Below are positions 38,718 to 47,354 of a stretch of DNA of 64,000 bases, piece by piece. Source of the DNA: Pseudoxanthomonas composti (lineage in GTDB: Bacteria > Pseudomonadota > Gammaproteobacteria > Xanthomonadales > Xanthomonadaceae); assembly GCF_004122095.1 (NCBI RefSeq), contig NZ_SAWZ01000006.1:124001-188000 (forward strand). Direction: 5' to 3'. Positions within the stretch are counted from its first letter, which is position 1. Every line of letters begins with the position of its first letter. A model generated the notes under the pieces. That model was not told the DNA's origin and did not search any database. It worked only from the letters and a program-made list of their open reading frames with translations. A program made the position numbers and the translations under genes.

Positions 38718-41132
38718 GTGCCCCGAAAAGACTACGACGACGACACGTTCGACGAAGACGACGATGACAACGACGCGCAAAGCGCCTCGCGCAGCTGGCG
38801 TTCGCGACTGATCACGGCAGCGCTGGCCCTGGTGGGTTTGGGGCTGGGGTTCATGATTCCCTACGTGGCCTACCTCAACCATGAGGTGGGCGAGCGCTTC
38901 GGGGCGTTGCGCTGGCAGCTGCCGACCCGGGTCTATGCCCGTCCCCTGGACCTGGCGCCGGACGTGGCGATGGACGCGGCCACGCTCAAGACCGAGCTGG
39001 ATGCGGCGTCCTACCGCGAGGACGAGCACGCCACCCTGCCGGGCACGTATCACCGCGAAGGCAGTCGCTATCTCATCTCCAGCCGTGGCTTCACCGACGT
39101 AGGTGGGGTCATCGCGCCCTCGCGCATCCAGGTCAGCCTGTCCGGCGGGCGTGTGGTGGCGGTGCGCGACCTGGTCCGTAACCGGCCGCTCAAGCAGGCG
39201 CGCCTGGACCCGGCGCGGATCGCCACGCTCTACGGCCAGAAGCAGGAAGAACGCCGGCTGGTGCGCCTGGAAGACGTGCCCGAGCTGCTGGTGACCGGCC
39301 TGCAGTCGGTGGAAGACCAGGATTTCGGCAGCCACATCGGCATCGATCCGGCCGGCATGGCGCGCGCCCTGTGGGAGTTCGTCAGCAGCGGCGGCAAGGT
39401 CAAGCAGGGCGCCAGCACGCTGACCCAGCAGCTGGCGCGCAGCGGGCTGCTGGGCATCGGCAAGGAACAGACCCCGGCCCGCAAGTTCAACGAGATCCTC
39501 TACGCGTTGATCCTGGAGGCGCGCTACGACAAGCGCACCATCCTGGAGGCGTATTTCAACCAGGTGTTCTGGGGCCAGCGCGGCAACCAGGCTATTCACG
39601 GCATCGCCGCGGCCTCCGAGTTCTGGTTCGGGCGCGATCTCAACAGCCTGACCACCGAGCAGATCGCCTTGCTGATCGGCATCGTCAAGGGGCCTTCGTA
39701 CTACGACCCGCGGCGCTGGCCCGAGCGCGCGCTGGACCGACGCAACCTGGCGCTGCGGCGCATGCACGAGGCCGGGCTGATCGATGCGGCCGAGTTCAAG
39801 CGCGCCCTGGCCGCCCCGCTGGGGGTGCCGCGCGAGCCCGGGCTGGTGGCCGCTAACCGCTTCCCGGCCTATGTGGACCTGGTCCGCCGCCAGCTGGCGC
39901 GCGACTACCCGGAAAGCGCGCTGCAGGGCGCAGGCCTGAGCGTGATGACCGGCATGTCGCCCTCGGCGCAGGCCTATGCCGAAGGCGCGGTCACGCGCAC
40001 GATCAAGGCGCTGGAGAACAAGCGGCGCCCGCCGCTGCAGGCCGGGCTGGTGCTGACCGACGTGCACAACGGCGACGTGCTGGCGGTGGTCGGCGACCGC
40101 AACGTCTCGGCGCAGGGCTTCAACCGCGCGGTGGAAGCGGCGCGTCCGGTCGGCTCGTTGCTCAAGCCCTTCGTCTACCTGTTGGCGTTGGCCCAGCCTG
40201 ACAAGAATTCGCTGGCCACCTGGGTCGACGATTCGCCGGTGACCGTGCAGCTTGGCCGTGGCAAGCGCTGGAGCCCGGGCAACTCGGACAACCGCAGCCA
40301 CGGCACCGTGCGACTGATCGATGCGCTGGCCCATTCCTACAACCAGGCCACCGTGCGCGTGGGCATGCAGGTCGATCCCAAGCGCATCGCCCAGTTGATC
40401 AAGGTGCTGGCCGGCATCCAGGCCGATCCCAACCCGGCGCTGATCCTGGGTTCGACCGACCAGAGCCCGTACGCGATGGCCCAGCTGTACCAGTTCCTTG
40501 CCTCTGGCGGCGAGATCCAGCCGCTGCATGCCGTGCGCGGCGTGATCGATCCGCAGGGTAAGGTGCTCAAGCGTTACGACACCGCGCCGGCCGATGCGCA
40601 GGAGGGCGATTCGGTGGCCGCGCATCTGGTCAGCGTGGCCATGCAGCGCGTGGTCACCGAGGGCACCGCACGCTCGCTGCTCAGCAGCGGGCTGGGCCGG
40701 CTGTCGCCGGCGGGCAAGACCGGCACCAGCAACGATGGTCGCGACAGCTGGTTCGCCGGTTTCACCGGCGATCACCTGGCCGTGGTGTGGATGGGCAACG
40801 ACCAGAACGAGCAGACCGGCCTGTACGGCGCCACCGGCGCGATGCGGGTGTGGTCGGGCATCTTCACGCGACTTCCCAGCGCGCCGTTGAAAGTGTCGGA
40901 CAAGGGCATGGACTGGCAGTGGGTGGTGGGCGACAACGCCACCGACGCCACCTGCGCCGGCGCCCGGCAGTTTCCGTTCGTGGCCGGCTACGCCCCGGCC
41001 TACAGCGCCTGCGTCGCCGAACCGCCGGCGCAAGAGGACAGTGGTGGTGGCTGGCGCAGCTGGTTCGGCCTGCCGCCGAAGAAGGACGACACCGAGCAGA
41101 GTGCTGCCGGATCCGCACAGGAGACACCGTAA
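38718..41132 (+). CDS. mrcB: Penicillin-binding protein 1B (bifunctional transglycosylase/transpeptidase)
   Basis: 804 residues, GTG start. An acidic cytoplasmic tail (DDDTFDEDDDDND), one membrane helix (about 34-55), a UB2H-like regulatory domain, the GT51 transglycosylase (EDQDFGSHIGID, catalytic Glu199; GASTLTQQLARS; ARKFNEILYALILE) and the penicillin-binding transpeptidase with Ser480 in GSLLKPF, SYN in HSYNQATV and KTGTS at 667. It polymerises and crosslinks septal peptidoglycan, regulated by LpoB and CpoB in E. coli. Its stop overlaps the start of the next gene by one base. Confidence 0.96.
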   Translation: MPRKDYDDDTFDEDDDDNDAQSASRSWRSRLITAALALVGLGLGFMIPYVAYLNHEVGERFGALRWQLPTRVYARPLDLAPDVAMDAATLKTELDAASYREDEHATLPGTYHREGSRYLISSRGFTDVGGVIAPSRIQVSLSGGRVVAVRDLVRNRPLKQARLDPARIATLYGQKQEERRLVRLEDVPELLVTGLQSVEDQDFGSHIGIDPAGMARALWEFVSSGGKVKQGASTLTQQLARSGLLGIGKEQTPARKFNEILYALILEARYDKRTILEAYFNQVFWGQRGNQAIHGIAAASEFWFGRDLNSLTTEQIALLIGIVKGPSYYDPRRWPERALDRRNLALRRMHEAGLIDAAEFKRALAAPLGVPREPGLVAANRFPAYVDLVRRQLARDYPESALQGAGLSVMTGMSPSAQAYAEGAVTRTIKALENKRRPPLQAGLVLTDVHNGDVLAVVGDRNVSAQGFNRAVEAARPVGSLLKPFVYLLALAQPDKNSLATWVDDSPVTVQLGRGKRWSPGNSDNRSHGTVRLIDALAHSYNQATVRVGMQVDPKRIAQLIKVLAGIQADPNPALILGSTDQSPYAMAQLYQFLASGGEIQPLHAVRGVIDPQGKVLKRYDTAPADAQEGDSVAAHLVSVAMQRVVTEGTARSLLSSGLGRLSPAGKTGTSNDGRDSWFAGFTGDHLAVVWMGNDQNEQTGLYGATGAMRVWSGIFTRLPSAPLKVSDKGMDWQWVVGDNATDATCAGARQFPFVAGYAPAYSACVAEPPAQEDSGGGWRSWFGLPPKKDDTEQSAAGSAQETP

Positions 41133-41659
41133 TGCGTCATACCCGCCTGACCCTGACCGCGCTGGCGTTCACCCTGGCGTTGTCGGCCTGCGTCACCGCG
41201 CCGCCGCAGCCGCCTGCGCCGGCCAAGCCGCAGGTCAGCCCGCAGGCGCGCCTGGAGGCGGTGAAAGCGGCCGGGCAGGGCAGCGATGAGCGCGAGCTCA
41301 ACGTGCAGCCGCTGCGTGACCCTCAGGTCGAAGACCTGCGCGAGACGGCAGCGAACGCGCTGGCCAAGAACGACGCCAAGGCCGCCGCGCAGGTGCTGGA
41401 CCAGGCCCTGGAGATCACGCCGGAAGACCCGGCCGTGCTGCAGGAACGCGCCGAGGTCGCGCTGCTGCTGGCCGATGACGCCCAGGCCGAGGCCTTCGCG
41501 CACAAGGCGATCCAGCTCGGCTCCAAGACCGGCCCGCTGTGCCGCCGCCACTGGGCCACCATCTGGCAGGCCCGCCTGGCCCGTGGCGACGAGGCCAACG
41601 CCGCCTCGGCGCAGACGCAGATCCAAAGCTGCACGGTGGCGGGGTTGAATCGGTACTAA
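41132..41659 (+). CDS. TPR-containing outer-membrane lipoprotein next to PBP1B
   Basis: 175 residues. Lipobox LSAC with Cys20, Pro/Ala linker, then helical TPR-like repeats (AANALAKNDAKAAAQVLDQALEITPEDPAVLQERAEVALLLADDAQAEAFAHKAIQLG). Overlapping mrcB (TAATG), it is probably co-translated and could be a PBP1B partner, as LpoB is in E. coli, though it is not LpoB by sequence. The last ~45 bp of the gene are copied in the tandem units that follow. Confidence 0.85.
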   Translation: MRHTRLTLTALAFTLALSACVTAPPQPPAPAKPQVSPQARLEAVKAAGQGSDERELNVQPLRDPQVEDLRETAANALAKNDAKAAAQVLDQALEITPEDPAVLQERAEVALLLADDAQAEAFAHKAIQLGSKTGPLCRRHWATIWQARLARGDEANAASAQTQIQSCTVAGLNRY

Positions 41660-41661
41660 GG

Positions 41662-41757
41662 GGCAGGAACGAGGAACGAGTGATGAGGAACGAGTGAAAG
41701 CGATGAACCCCGCTTTCACTCTTTCCTCGTTCCTCCAAACTCTTTCCTCGCTCTTAA
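41662..41757. repeat. Heptad hairpin element 5a
   Basis: Left arm units AACGAGG, AACGAGT, GATGAGG, AACGAGT; right arm units TTCACTC, TTTCCTC, GTTCCTC, CAAACTC, TTTCCTC. The stem continues into the loop as GTGAAAGCG/CGCTTTCAC around ATGAACCC. It begins directly after the lipoprotein stop. Confidence 0.88.
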
Positions 41758-41888
41758 AGTGGCACGTATCCCACTTCGTCTATGCCAGCCGACGAGCCCT
41801 TAGCGGGAGCTGGGCGCTGGCCGACGGGTCAACGCCTCCTCAGATCCAAAGCGACACGATGGCGGGTTTGAATCGCTGTTGGGGATGA
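41694..41888 (+). pseudogene. Chimeric remnant, yoaA start joined to lipoprotein end (copy 1)
   Basis: An open frame of 64 codons through the first 210-bp unit. HFVYASRRALSGSWALAD echoes the YoaA N-terminus (LAYASRQALSEGGALAD), and PQIQSDTMAGLNR echoes the lipoprotein C-terminus (QIQSCTVAGLNR), both in their native frames. Most likely a by-product of the duplication, not a functional gene. Confidence 0.6.
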
Positions 41889-41967
41889 GGAACAAGGAAC
41901 GAGTGGAAAGCAGTGAACCCCACTTTCACTCGTTCCTCGTTCCTCCAAACTCTTTCCTCGCTCTTAA
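41882..41967. repeat. Heptad hairpin element 5b
   Basis: Second copy: left arm GATGAGG, AACAAGG, AACGAGT then GGAAAGC; right arm TTCACTC, GTTCCTC, GTTCCTC, CAAACTC, TTTCCTC. Confidence 0.88.
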
Positions 41968-42098
41968 AGTGGCACGTATCCCACTTCGTCTATGCCAGCC
42001 GACGAGCCCTTAGCGGGAGCTGGGCGCTGGCCGACGGGTCAACGCCTCCTCAGATCCAAAGCGACACGATGGCGGGTTTGAATCGCTGTTGGGGATGA
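41913..42098 (+). pseudogene. Chimeric remnant, yoaA start joined to lipoprotein end (copy 2)
   Basis: Same chimeric frame in the second unit, 61 codons. From the shared segment onward the peptide is identical to copy 1. Confidence 0.6.
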
Positions 42099-42177
42099 GG
42101 AACAAGGAACGAGTGGAAAGCAGTGAACTCCGCTTTTACTCGTTCCTCGTTCCTCTTAACTCGTTCCTCGCTCTTAC
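42092..42177. repeat. Heptad hairpin element 5c, before yoaA
   Basis: Third copy, ending 9 bp before the yoaA ATG. The left arm equals 5b. The right arm (TTTTACTC, GTTCCTC, GTTCCTC, TTAACTC, GTTCCTC) differs at several bases from 5a and 5b. Confidence 0.88.
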
Positions 42178-42186
42178 AATGCCCCC

Positions 42187-44208
42187 ATGTCCCGCCTCGC
42201 CTACGCCAGCCGACAAGCCCTGAGCGAGGGTGGGGCGCTGGCCGACCAGCTCGATGCCTTTGTCCCGCGCGCGGCGCAGCAGCACCTGGCCGAGGCGGTC
42301 GCAGATTGCCTGGAGTCGCGCGAAGTGCTGCTGGCCGAGGCAGGCACCGGCACCGGCAAGACCTTCGCCTATCTGGTGCCGGCGCTGCTGTCGGGCCTGA
42401 AGACCATCATCTCCACCGGCACCCGCGCGCTGCAGGACCAGCTGTATCACCGCGACCTGCCGCGCGTGCGCAAGGCCCTGGGCGTGGGACATTCCTCGGC
42501 CCTGCTCAAGGGGCGCGCCAACTACCTGTGCCGCTACCGCCTGGAGCAGGCCCGCGGCGAGCCGCAGTTCACCACGCGCGAGCAGGCCGGCCAGTTCCAG
42601 CGCATCGTGGCCTGGGGCGGGCGCACGCAGTACGGCGACATGGCCGAGCTGTCCTTCCTGCAGGAGGATTCGCCGCTGCTGCCGCGGGTGACCTCCACCG
42701 TGGATAACTGCCTGGGCAACGAGTGCCCGTTCTGGGCCGAATGCTTCGTGGTGCAGGCCCGGCAACGGGCGCAGGCGGCCGACGTGGTGGTGGTCAACCA
42801 CCATCTGCTGCTGGCCGACCTGGCCCTGAAGCAGGAAGGCTTCGGCGAGATCCTGCCCGGGGCGCAAGCCTTCGTGATCGACGAGGCCCACCAGTTGCCC
42901 GAGCTGGCCGCCAACTTCTTCGGCGAGGGTTTCGGCATGCGCCCGCTGCAGGAGCTTGCGCGCGATGTGATGGAAGAGGCCCGCCACATCGCCGGCGGCC
43001 AGGCGACGCTGCAGGGCCCGGCCAGCGAGCTGGAGCAGGCCCTGCGCGACCTGCGCGCGGCGATGGAGGGCCTGCCCGCGCGCGGCACCCAGGACCGCGC
43101 CCTGGCGCAGGCGCCGGTGCGGCATGGCTTTGAGACCCTCATCGCGGCAATGGCCGGCCTGGCCGAGCCGCTGGCGAGCCTGGCCGATGCTTCGGTGGGC
43201 ATGGACGCCTGCGCCGCGCGCCTGACCGAGTTCAGCGCGCGCCTGCTGCGCTGGCTGGGCGAGGATCAACCACTGCCGGATTTCGACGCCGAGCCGACCC
43301 CGGCCCCGCCGGACACCGACGTGGTCTGGTACGAGCTGACCCCGCGCGGCTTCCGCTGCCAGCGCACGCCGATGGATGTATCCGGCCCGCTGCGCGAGCA
43401 CCGGCAGAAATCGCAGGCGGCCTGGGTGTTCACTTCGGCCACCCTGGCCGTCGGCCAGGGCTTTGACCACATCGCCCAGCGCCTGGGCCTGGACGACCCG
43501 CAGATCCTGCTGCAGCCCAGCCCCTTCGACTGGCCACGGCAGGCGCTGTGCTATCTGCCCACCGGCCTGCCGGACCCGAACGCGCGGGGCTTCGGCACCG
43601 CCCTGATCGCCGCGATCTACCCGGTGCTGCAGGCCTCACAGGGCCGCGCCTTCCTGCTGTTCGCCTCGCACCGCGCCCTGCGCGAGGCCGCCGAGACCCT
43701 GCGCGATGCGCCCTGGCCGCTGTTCGTGCAGGGCGAGGCGCCGCGCGCCACGCTGCTGCAGCGCTTCCGCGAGTCCGGCAACGGCGTGCTGCTGGGCTCG
43801 GCCTCGTTCCGCGAGGGCGTGGATGTGGCCGGCGATGCGCTGAGCGTGGTGGTCATCGACAAGCTGCCCTTCGCCGCGCCGGACGACCCGGTGTTCGAGG
43901 CGCGCCTGGAGGCGATCCGCCGCAGCGGCGGCAACCCTTTCCGCGACGAACAGCTGCCGCAGGCGGTGATCGCGCTCAAGCAGGGCGTGGGCCGGCTGAT
44001 CCGCAGCGAGACCGATCGCGGCGTGCTGGTGTTGTGCGACCCGCGCCTGACCGGCAAATCCTACGGCCGGCTGTTCCTGGACTCGCTACCGCCGTTTGCC
44101 CGCACCCGCCAGGTGCAGGACGTGCAGCGCTTCTTCGGGGTCGAACCCCAGGCCGATGCCGTCGCACCCGACCCGCTACTGGATGCCTATGAAACTGCTC
44201 GCTTTTGA
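42187..44208 (+). CDS. yoaA: DinG-family ATP-dependent DNA helicase YoaA
   Basis: 673 residues, an XPD-like iron-sulfur helicase. Walker A AGTGTGKT is at about 53-60, DEAH at 232-235. The 4Fe-4S cysteines are Cys115, Cys175, Cys180 and Cys186 in the XPD spacing. Later motifs are WVFTSATLAVG, FLLFASHRALR, LGSASFREGVDVAG and QGVGRLIRSETDRG. The family name YoaA rather than DinG is chosen because tsaB follows directly, as in E. coli. YoaA works with the HolC clamp-loader subunit in fork repair there. Confidence 0.93.
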   Translation: MSRLAYASRQALSEGGALADQLDAFVPRAAQQHLAEAVADCLESREVLLAEAGTGTGKTFAYLVPALLSGLKTIISTGTRALQDQLYHRDLPRVRKALGVGHSSALLKGRANYLCRYRLEQARGEPQFTTREQAGQFQRIVAWGGRTQYGDMAELSFLQEDSPLLPRVTSTVDNCLGNECPFWAECFVVQARQRAQAADVVVVNHHLLLADLALKQEGFGEILPGAQAFVIDEAHQLPELAANFFGEGFGMRPLQELARDVMEEARHIAGGQATLQGPASELEQALRDLRAAMEGLPARGTQDRALAQAPVRHGFETLIAAMAGLAEPLASLADASVGMDACAARLTEFSARLLRWLGEDQPLPDFDAEPTPAPPDTDVVWYELTPRGFRCQRTPMDVSGPLREHRQKSQAAWVFTSATLAVGQGFDHIAQRLGLDDPQILLQPSPFDWPRQALCYLPTGLPDPNARGFGTALIAAIYPVLQASQGRAFLLFASHRALREAAETLRDAPWPLFVQGEAPRATLLQRFRESGNGVLLGSASFREGVDVAGDALSVVVIDKLPFAAPDDPVFEARLEAIRRSGGNPFRDEQLPQAVIALKQGVGRLIRSETDRGVLVLCDPRLTGKSYGRLFLDSLPPFARTRQVQDVQRFFGVEPQADAVAPDPLLDAYETARF

Positions 44209-44899
44209 AACCTCCACCGAGGCCTGCTCGGTCGCCGTGTATCTGGATGGGCAGGTGCGCGAGCGCCATGACATCGCCCCGCGTCGGCATGCCGAGCTCG
44301 CGCTGCCGTGGGCCGACGCGCTGCTGGCCGAGGCCGGCCTGGCGCGCGCGCAGCTGGATGCCATTGCCGTCGGCCGCGGGCCTGGCGCCTTCACCGGCGT
44401 GCGCCTGGCCATCGCGCTGGCCCAGGGCGTGGCCCTGGCGCTGGATCGGCCGCTGATCGGCGTGTCCACGCTGGAGGTGCTGGCCTGTCGCGCCCCGACC
44501 GAGGCCACCCAGGTGCTGGCGGCGATCGATGCGCGCATGGGCGAGGTCTACGCGGCCGCTTTCCAGCGCGCGGGCCAGGGCTGGAGCGCGCTGGACGCCG
44601 AGCGCGTGTGCGCCCCGGAGGCGGTGGCCCTGCCTGCGCTGGCGGTTGCGGACTGGCACGGAGTCGGCACCGGCTTTGCGGCCCAGGATGGCGCCCTGGC
44701 CCGGCATCTGGACTGGCCGCCCGCGCGCCTGGACGCGGCCGCGCTTCCGCATGCGGGCGATCTGGCCCGCCTGGCGGCCGCCGCCTACGCGCAGGGCGCG
44801 CGCCCGGCCCCGGAAACCATCGAGCCGGCCTACCTGCGCAACAACGTGGCCCTGACCCTGGTCGAGCAACAGGCCGCGCGCGCGGCCAAGGGCGCTTAG
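44189..44899 (+). CDS. tsaB: tRNA t6A biosynthesis protein TsaB
   Basis: 236 residues, ASKHA fold. MKLLAFETSTEACSVAVYLDG is the conserved start, and AVGRGPGAFTGVRLAIALAQGVALAL the family signature. It forms the TsaB-TsaD-TsaE complex that adds threonylcarbamoyl to A37 of ANN-decoding tRNAs. It overlaps yoaA by 20 bp. Confidence 0.95.
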   Translation: MKLLAFETSTEACSVAVYLDGQVRERHDIAPRRHAELALPWADALLAEAGLARAQLDAIAVGRGPGAFTGVRLAIALAQGVALALDRPLIGVSTLEVLACRAPTEATQVLAAIDARMGEVYAAAFQRAGQGWSALDAERVCAPEAVALPALAVADWHGVGTGFAAQDGALARHLDWPPARLDAAALPHAGDLARLAAAAYAQGARPAPETIEPAYLRNNVALTLVEQQAARAAKGA

Positions 44900-44902
44900 G
44901 GC

Positions 44903-45292
44903 GTGACGCTGCTGCACCACGTCTCCCTGGGGGTTCGCGACCTGACGGTGTCCGGCGCCTTCTACGATGCGGCGCTGGGCGCATTGGGATACCGCCGGGT
45001 GTTCAGCGGTGAGGCCTCGATCGGCTACGGTCTGGTCGAGGGGCAGGACTGGCTGCTGTTGAATCTCGAGCCGGACCCGGCACCTTCCGGCCCAGGTTTC
45101 CACCTGGCGTTTGCCGCTCCCTCGCGGCCGGCCGTGGATGCGTTCCACGCCGATGCGCTGCGCGTGGGCGGCACCGACAACGGCTCGCCCGGCTGTCGGC
45201 CCGACTATGGCCCGGACTACTACGCGGCCTTTCTGGTGGATCCGGACGGCCACCGGATCGAGGCGGTCGTCAACGTGGCGCACGCAGGCTGA
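44903..45292 (+). CDS. VOC-family (glyoxalase/bleomycin-resistance fold) protein
   Basis: 129 residues, GTG start 3 bp after tsaB. The vicinal-oxygen-chelate fold is indicated by LLHHVSLGVRDLTVSGAFYDAALGALGYRRVF and YYAAFLVDPDGHRIEAVVN, with probable metal ligands His5 or His6, a mid-protein His in FHLAF and the Glu of RIEAV. Substrate unknown. Confidence 0.88.
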   Translation: MTLLHHVSLGVRDLTVSGAFYDAALGALGYRRVFSGEASIGYGLVEGQDWLLLNLEPDPAPSGPGFHLAFAAPSRPAVDAFHADALRVGGTDNGSPGCRPDYGPDYYAAFLVDPDGHRIEAVVNVAHAG

Positions 45293-45321
45293 CCGCACAG
45301 CGCGGGAGCCGACGCGGCGCG

Positions 45322-46203
45322 CTATTCGTCGCGCACTTCACCGCCGGGCAGGAACACCCAGGTGCGGGTGACGTGCAGGATGTCCACCTGCTCGGAGGTC
45401 TGGGGCAGCGGCGGGAAAGGTGCGGCCAGGCGCACGATGCGCAGGGCGGTCGAGTCCAGCAGCGGGATGCCGCTGGAGCGGATGATGCGGCTCTGCTCGA
45501 CGCTGCCATCGCGGCGCACGGCCACGCTGATCACTACCTGCCCGGACAGCCGCTGCCGGCGCGCCTCGTCCGGGTAGTTGAGGTTGCCCACGCGCTCGGC
45601 GCGTTCCACCCAGGCGTGCAGGTAGTTGGCGTAGACGTATTCGCGGGTGCTGGCGGAGACGAACTTGCGCTTGGGCCGCTTGGCGTACAGCTCCGAGCGC
45701 AGGTGCACCTCGGCGGCCAGGCGGGCCATCTCCGCGTCGTGTTCGATCTTCTCCGCGCTGGGCTCGGGCAGCGGGTCTTCCTGCAGCGGGCGGGGCTGGG
45801 CCTGGGCGAGCGCGTCCAGTTGGTCGCGGCTGGTCACCACCCGCTCCTGCGGGGGCGGGGCCTGCGCGGGCGTCTGCGCCTGCAGCGGCAGCGGAGCCAT
45901 GCCCGGGTCGGCCTTGGGCACGAAGCCGGCCTGCGCTTCGCGCGGACGCCGGGTCTGGTCCTGCTCGCCGCCGCCCTGCTGGTTGGCCGCGGCCAGGAAA
46001 TCGGCTTGCTTCGGGGTCAGCGGCGTGCGCGTCTGGCTGAGGATCACATCCAGGGTCGGCACCATCGGCGCGGCGCCCTTGAGGGTGAAGCCCACGCCCA
46101 GGATCAGCAGGCCGTGCAGCACCAGCGACACCGCCAGCGCGATGCTCAGGCGCTGGTGCTCCCCGGCGCCTGGCGTGCGCAGCGAGGCCGCCGGCGGGCT
46201 CAT
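45322..46203 (-). CDS. TonB-like energy transducer
   Basis: 293 residues. One membrane helix near the N-terminus (LSIALAVSLVLHGLLILGVGF, about 19-39), a Pro/Gln/Ala-rich periplasmic linker, a charged helical stretch with FVSASTREYVYANYLHAWVERAERVGNLNYP, and the TonB C-terminal domain (YPDEARRQRLSGQVVISVAVRRDGSV to the end). It would transduce proton-motive force to outer-membrane receptors or another envelope machine. Its ATG overlaps the gshB stop by 4 bp. Not called tonB1 because no exbBD is nearby. Confidence 0.88.
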   Translation of the reverse strand: MSPPAASLRTPGAGEHQRLSIALAVSLVLHGLLILGVGFTLKGAAPMVPTLDVILSQTRTPLTPKQADFLAAANQQGGGEQDQTRRPREAQAGFVPKADPGMAPLPLQAQTPAQAPPPQERVVTSRDQLDALAQAQPRPLQEDPLPEPSAEKIEHDAEMARLAAEVHLRSELYAKRPKRKFVSASTREYVYANYLHAWVERAERVGNLNYPDEARRQRLSGQVVISVAVRRDGSVEQSRIIRSSGIPLLDSTALRIVRLAAPFPPLPQTSEQVDILHVTRTWVFLPGGEVRDE

Positions 46204-47168
46204 GCCTGGGCGGCGAACTTGCGGTCGATGACGTCGAACAGCAGCCCGGCGATGTTCAGGCCGAACTGCGCGTCCAGCTCCCGCACACAGGTCGGGCTGG
46301 TGACGTTGACCTCTGTCAGGAAGTCGCCGATCACATCCAGGCCGACGAACAACATGCCCTTCTCCTTCATCAGCGGGCCGACCTGCTGGGCGATCCAGCG
46401 GTCGCGCTCGCTGATCGGGCGGCCTTCGCCACGCCCGCCCGCGGCCAGGTTGCCGCGGAACTCATCGCCCTGGGGAATGCGTGCCAGGCAATAGTCCACC
46501 GGCTCGCCGTCCACCAGCAGCACGCGCTTGTCGCCGGCGGTGATGTCCGGGATGAACTTCTGCGCCAGGGTCAGCTTGCGGCCGCCGTCGGTCAGGGTTT
46601 CCAGGATCACGTTGAGGTTGGGGTCGCCGGTGGCCGAGCGGAAGATCGAGCGCCCGCCCATGCCGTCCAGCGGCTTGAGCACGGCCTGGCCGTGCTCGGC
46701 CACGAAGGCCTTCAGGGCCTTGGCATCGCGACTGACCAGGGTCGGCGGGCAGCACTGCGGGAACAGCAGCGCGGCCAGCTTCTCGTTGTAGTCGCGCAGG
46801 CCCTGCGGGTCGTTGACGACCAGGGCGCCGGCCTGCTGCGCCAGCGCCAGCACCTGGGTGTCGTAGATGTACTCGGCGTCCACCGGCGGGTCCTTGCGCA
46901 TCAGCACCACCTGGCCGGGGCCGAAATCCATCGCCTGCGGCTGGCCCAGGGTGAACCAGCTGTCCCCGTGGCCGGGCTTGACGTCCTGCACCGTCAGGTC
47001 GGCGACCTGGGCCATGGCGCGGCCCTCGCGGATGGACAGGCCGCCGGGGGTCACGTAGCGCAGGCGGTGCCCGCGTCGCTGCGCTTCCAGCAGCATGGCG
47101 AAGGTGGTGTCCTTGGCGATCTTGATGGAGCCGATCGGGTCCATCACGACGACGACGTCGTACGACAT
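46200..47168 (-). CDS. gshB: Glutathione synthetase
   Basis: 322 residues, ATP-grasp enzyme joining gamma-glutamylcysteine and glycine. MDPIGSIKIAKDTTFAMLLEAQRRGH is the conserved N-terminus; ATP-grasp motifs are VLKPLDGMGGRSIF and FVGLDVIGDFLTEVNVTSPT. ATG 47168 was chosen because MSYDVVVVMDPI aligns with the family; the frame is open a further 36 codons upstream. The gshB-pilG neighbourhood is also seen in Pseudomonas. Confidence 0.96.
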   Translation of the reverse strand: MSYDVVVVMDPIGSIKIAKDTTFAMLLEAQRRGHRLRYVTPGGLSIREGRAMAQVADLTVQDVKPGHGDSWFTLGQPQAMDFGPGQVVLMRKDPPVDAEYIYDTQVLALAQQAGALVVNDPQGLRDYNEKLAALLFPQCCPPTLVSRDAKALKAFVAEHGQAVLKPLDGMGGRSIFRSATGDPNLNVILETLTDGGRKLTLAQKFIPDITAGDKRVLLVDGEPVDYCLARIPQGDEFRGNLAAGGRGEGRPISERDRWIAQQVGPLMKEKGMLFVGLDVIGDFLTEVNVTSPTCVRELDAQFGLNIAGLLFDVIDRKFAAQA

Positions 47169-47269
47169 GCGCTGGGGGTCTGTGCGGTGGGAGCGGCGAT
47201 GGTAGCAGGCGCGCACTGCGACCCAGTTCGCATTAAGGTCCTTCCGCGGCGCCCGTCCGCGCTGGCGGC

Positions 47270-47301
47270 TTGACACGTCCGGGCGGGCGATGGGATATAG
47301 G
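47270..47301 (+). promoter_or_regulatory. Candidate promoter of the pilG-chp operon
   Basis: A perfect -35 TTGACA at 47270-47275 is followed by GGGATATAGG; GATATA (18-bp spacing) or TATAGG (20-bp) could be the -10. It lies about 55 bp before the pilG ATG. Confidence 0.4.
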
Positions 47302-47354
47302 CAACTTCGCAGCAGCGCCGGGAAGAAGCGCTGCGCGCTAGGGGATGAAGTGAC

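Larger units (their letters stand above)
41671..42090. repeat. Two tandem 210-bp units built from both neighbouring genes
   Basis: 41723-41918 is identical to 41933-42128 (offset 210 bp). Each unit is a heptad hairpin, then about 80 bp resembling the 5' end of yoaA (TATGCCAGCCGACGAGCCCT versus the true gene's TACGCCAGCCGACAAGCCCT), then about 45 bp resembling the 3' end of the lipoprotein gene (CAGATCCAAAG...GGTTTGAATCG). A third hairpin leads into real yoaA. This 527-bp interval holds no proven gene. Confidence 0.93.
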
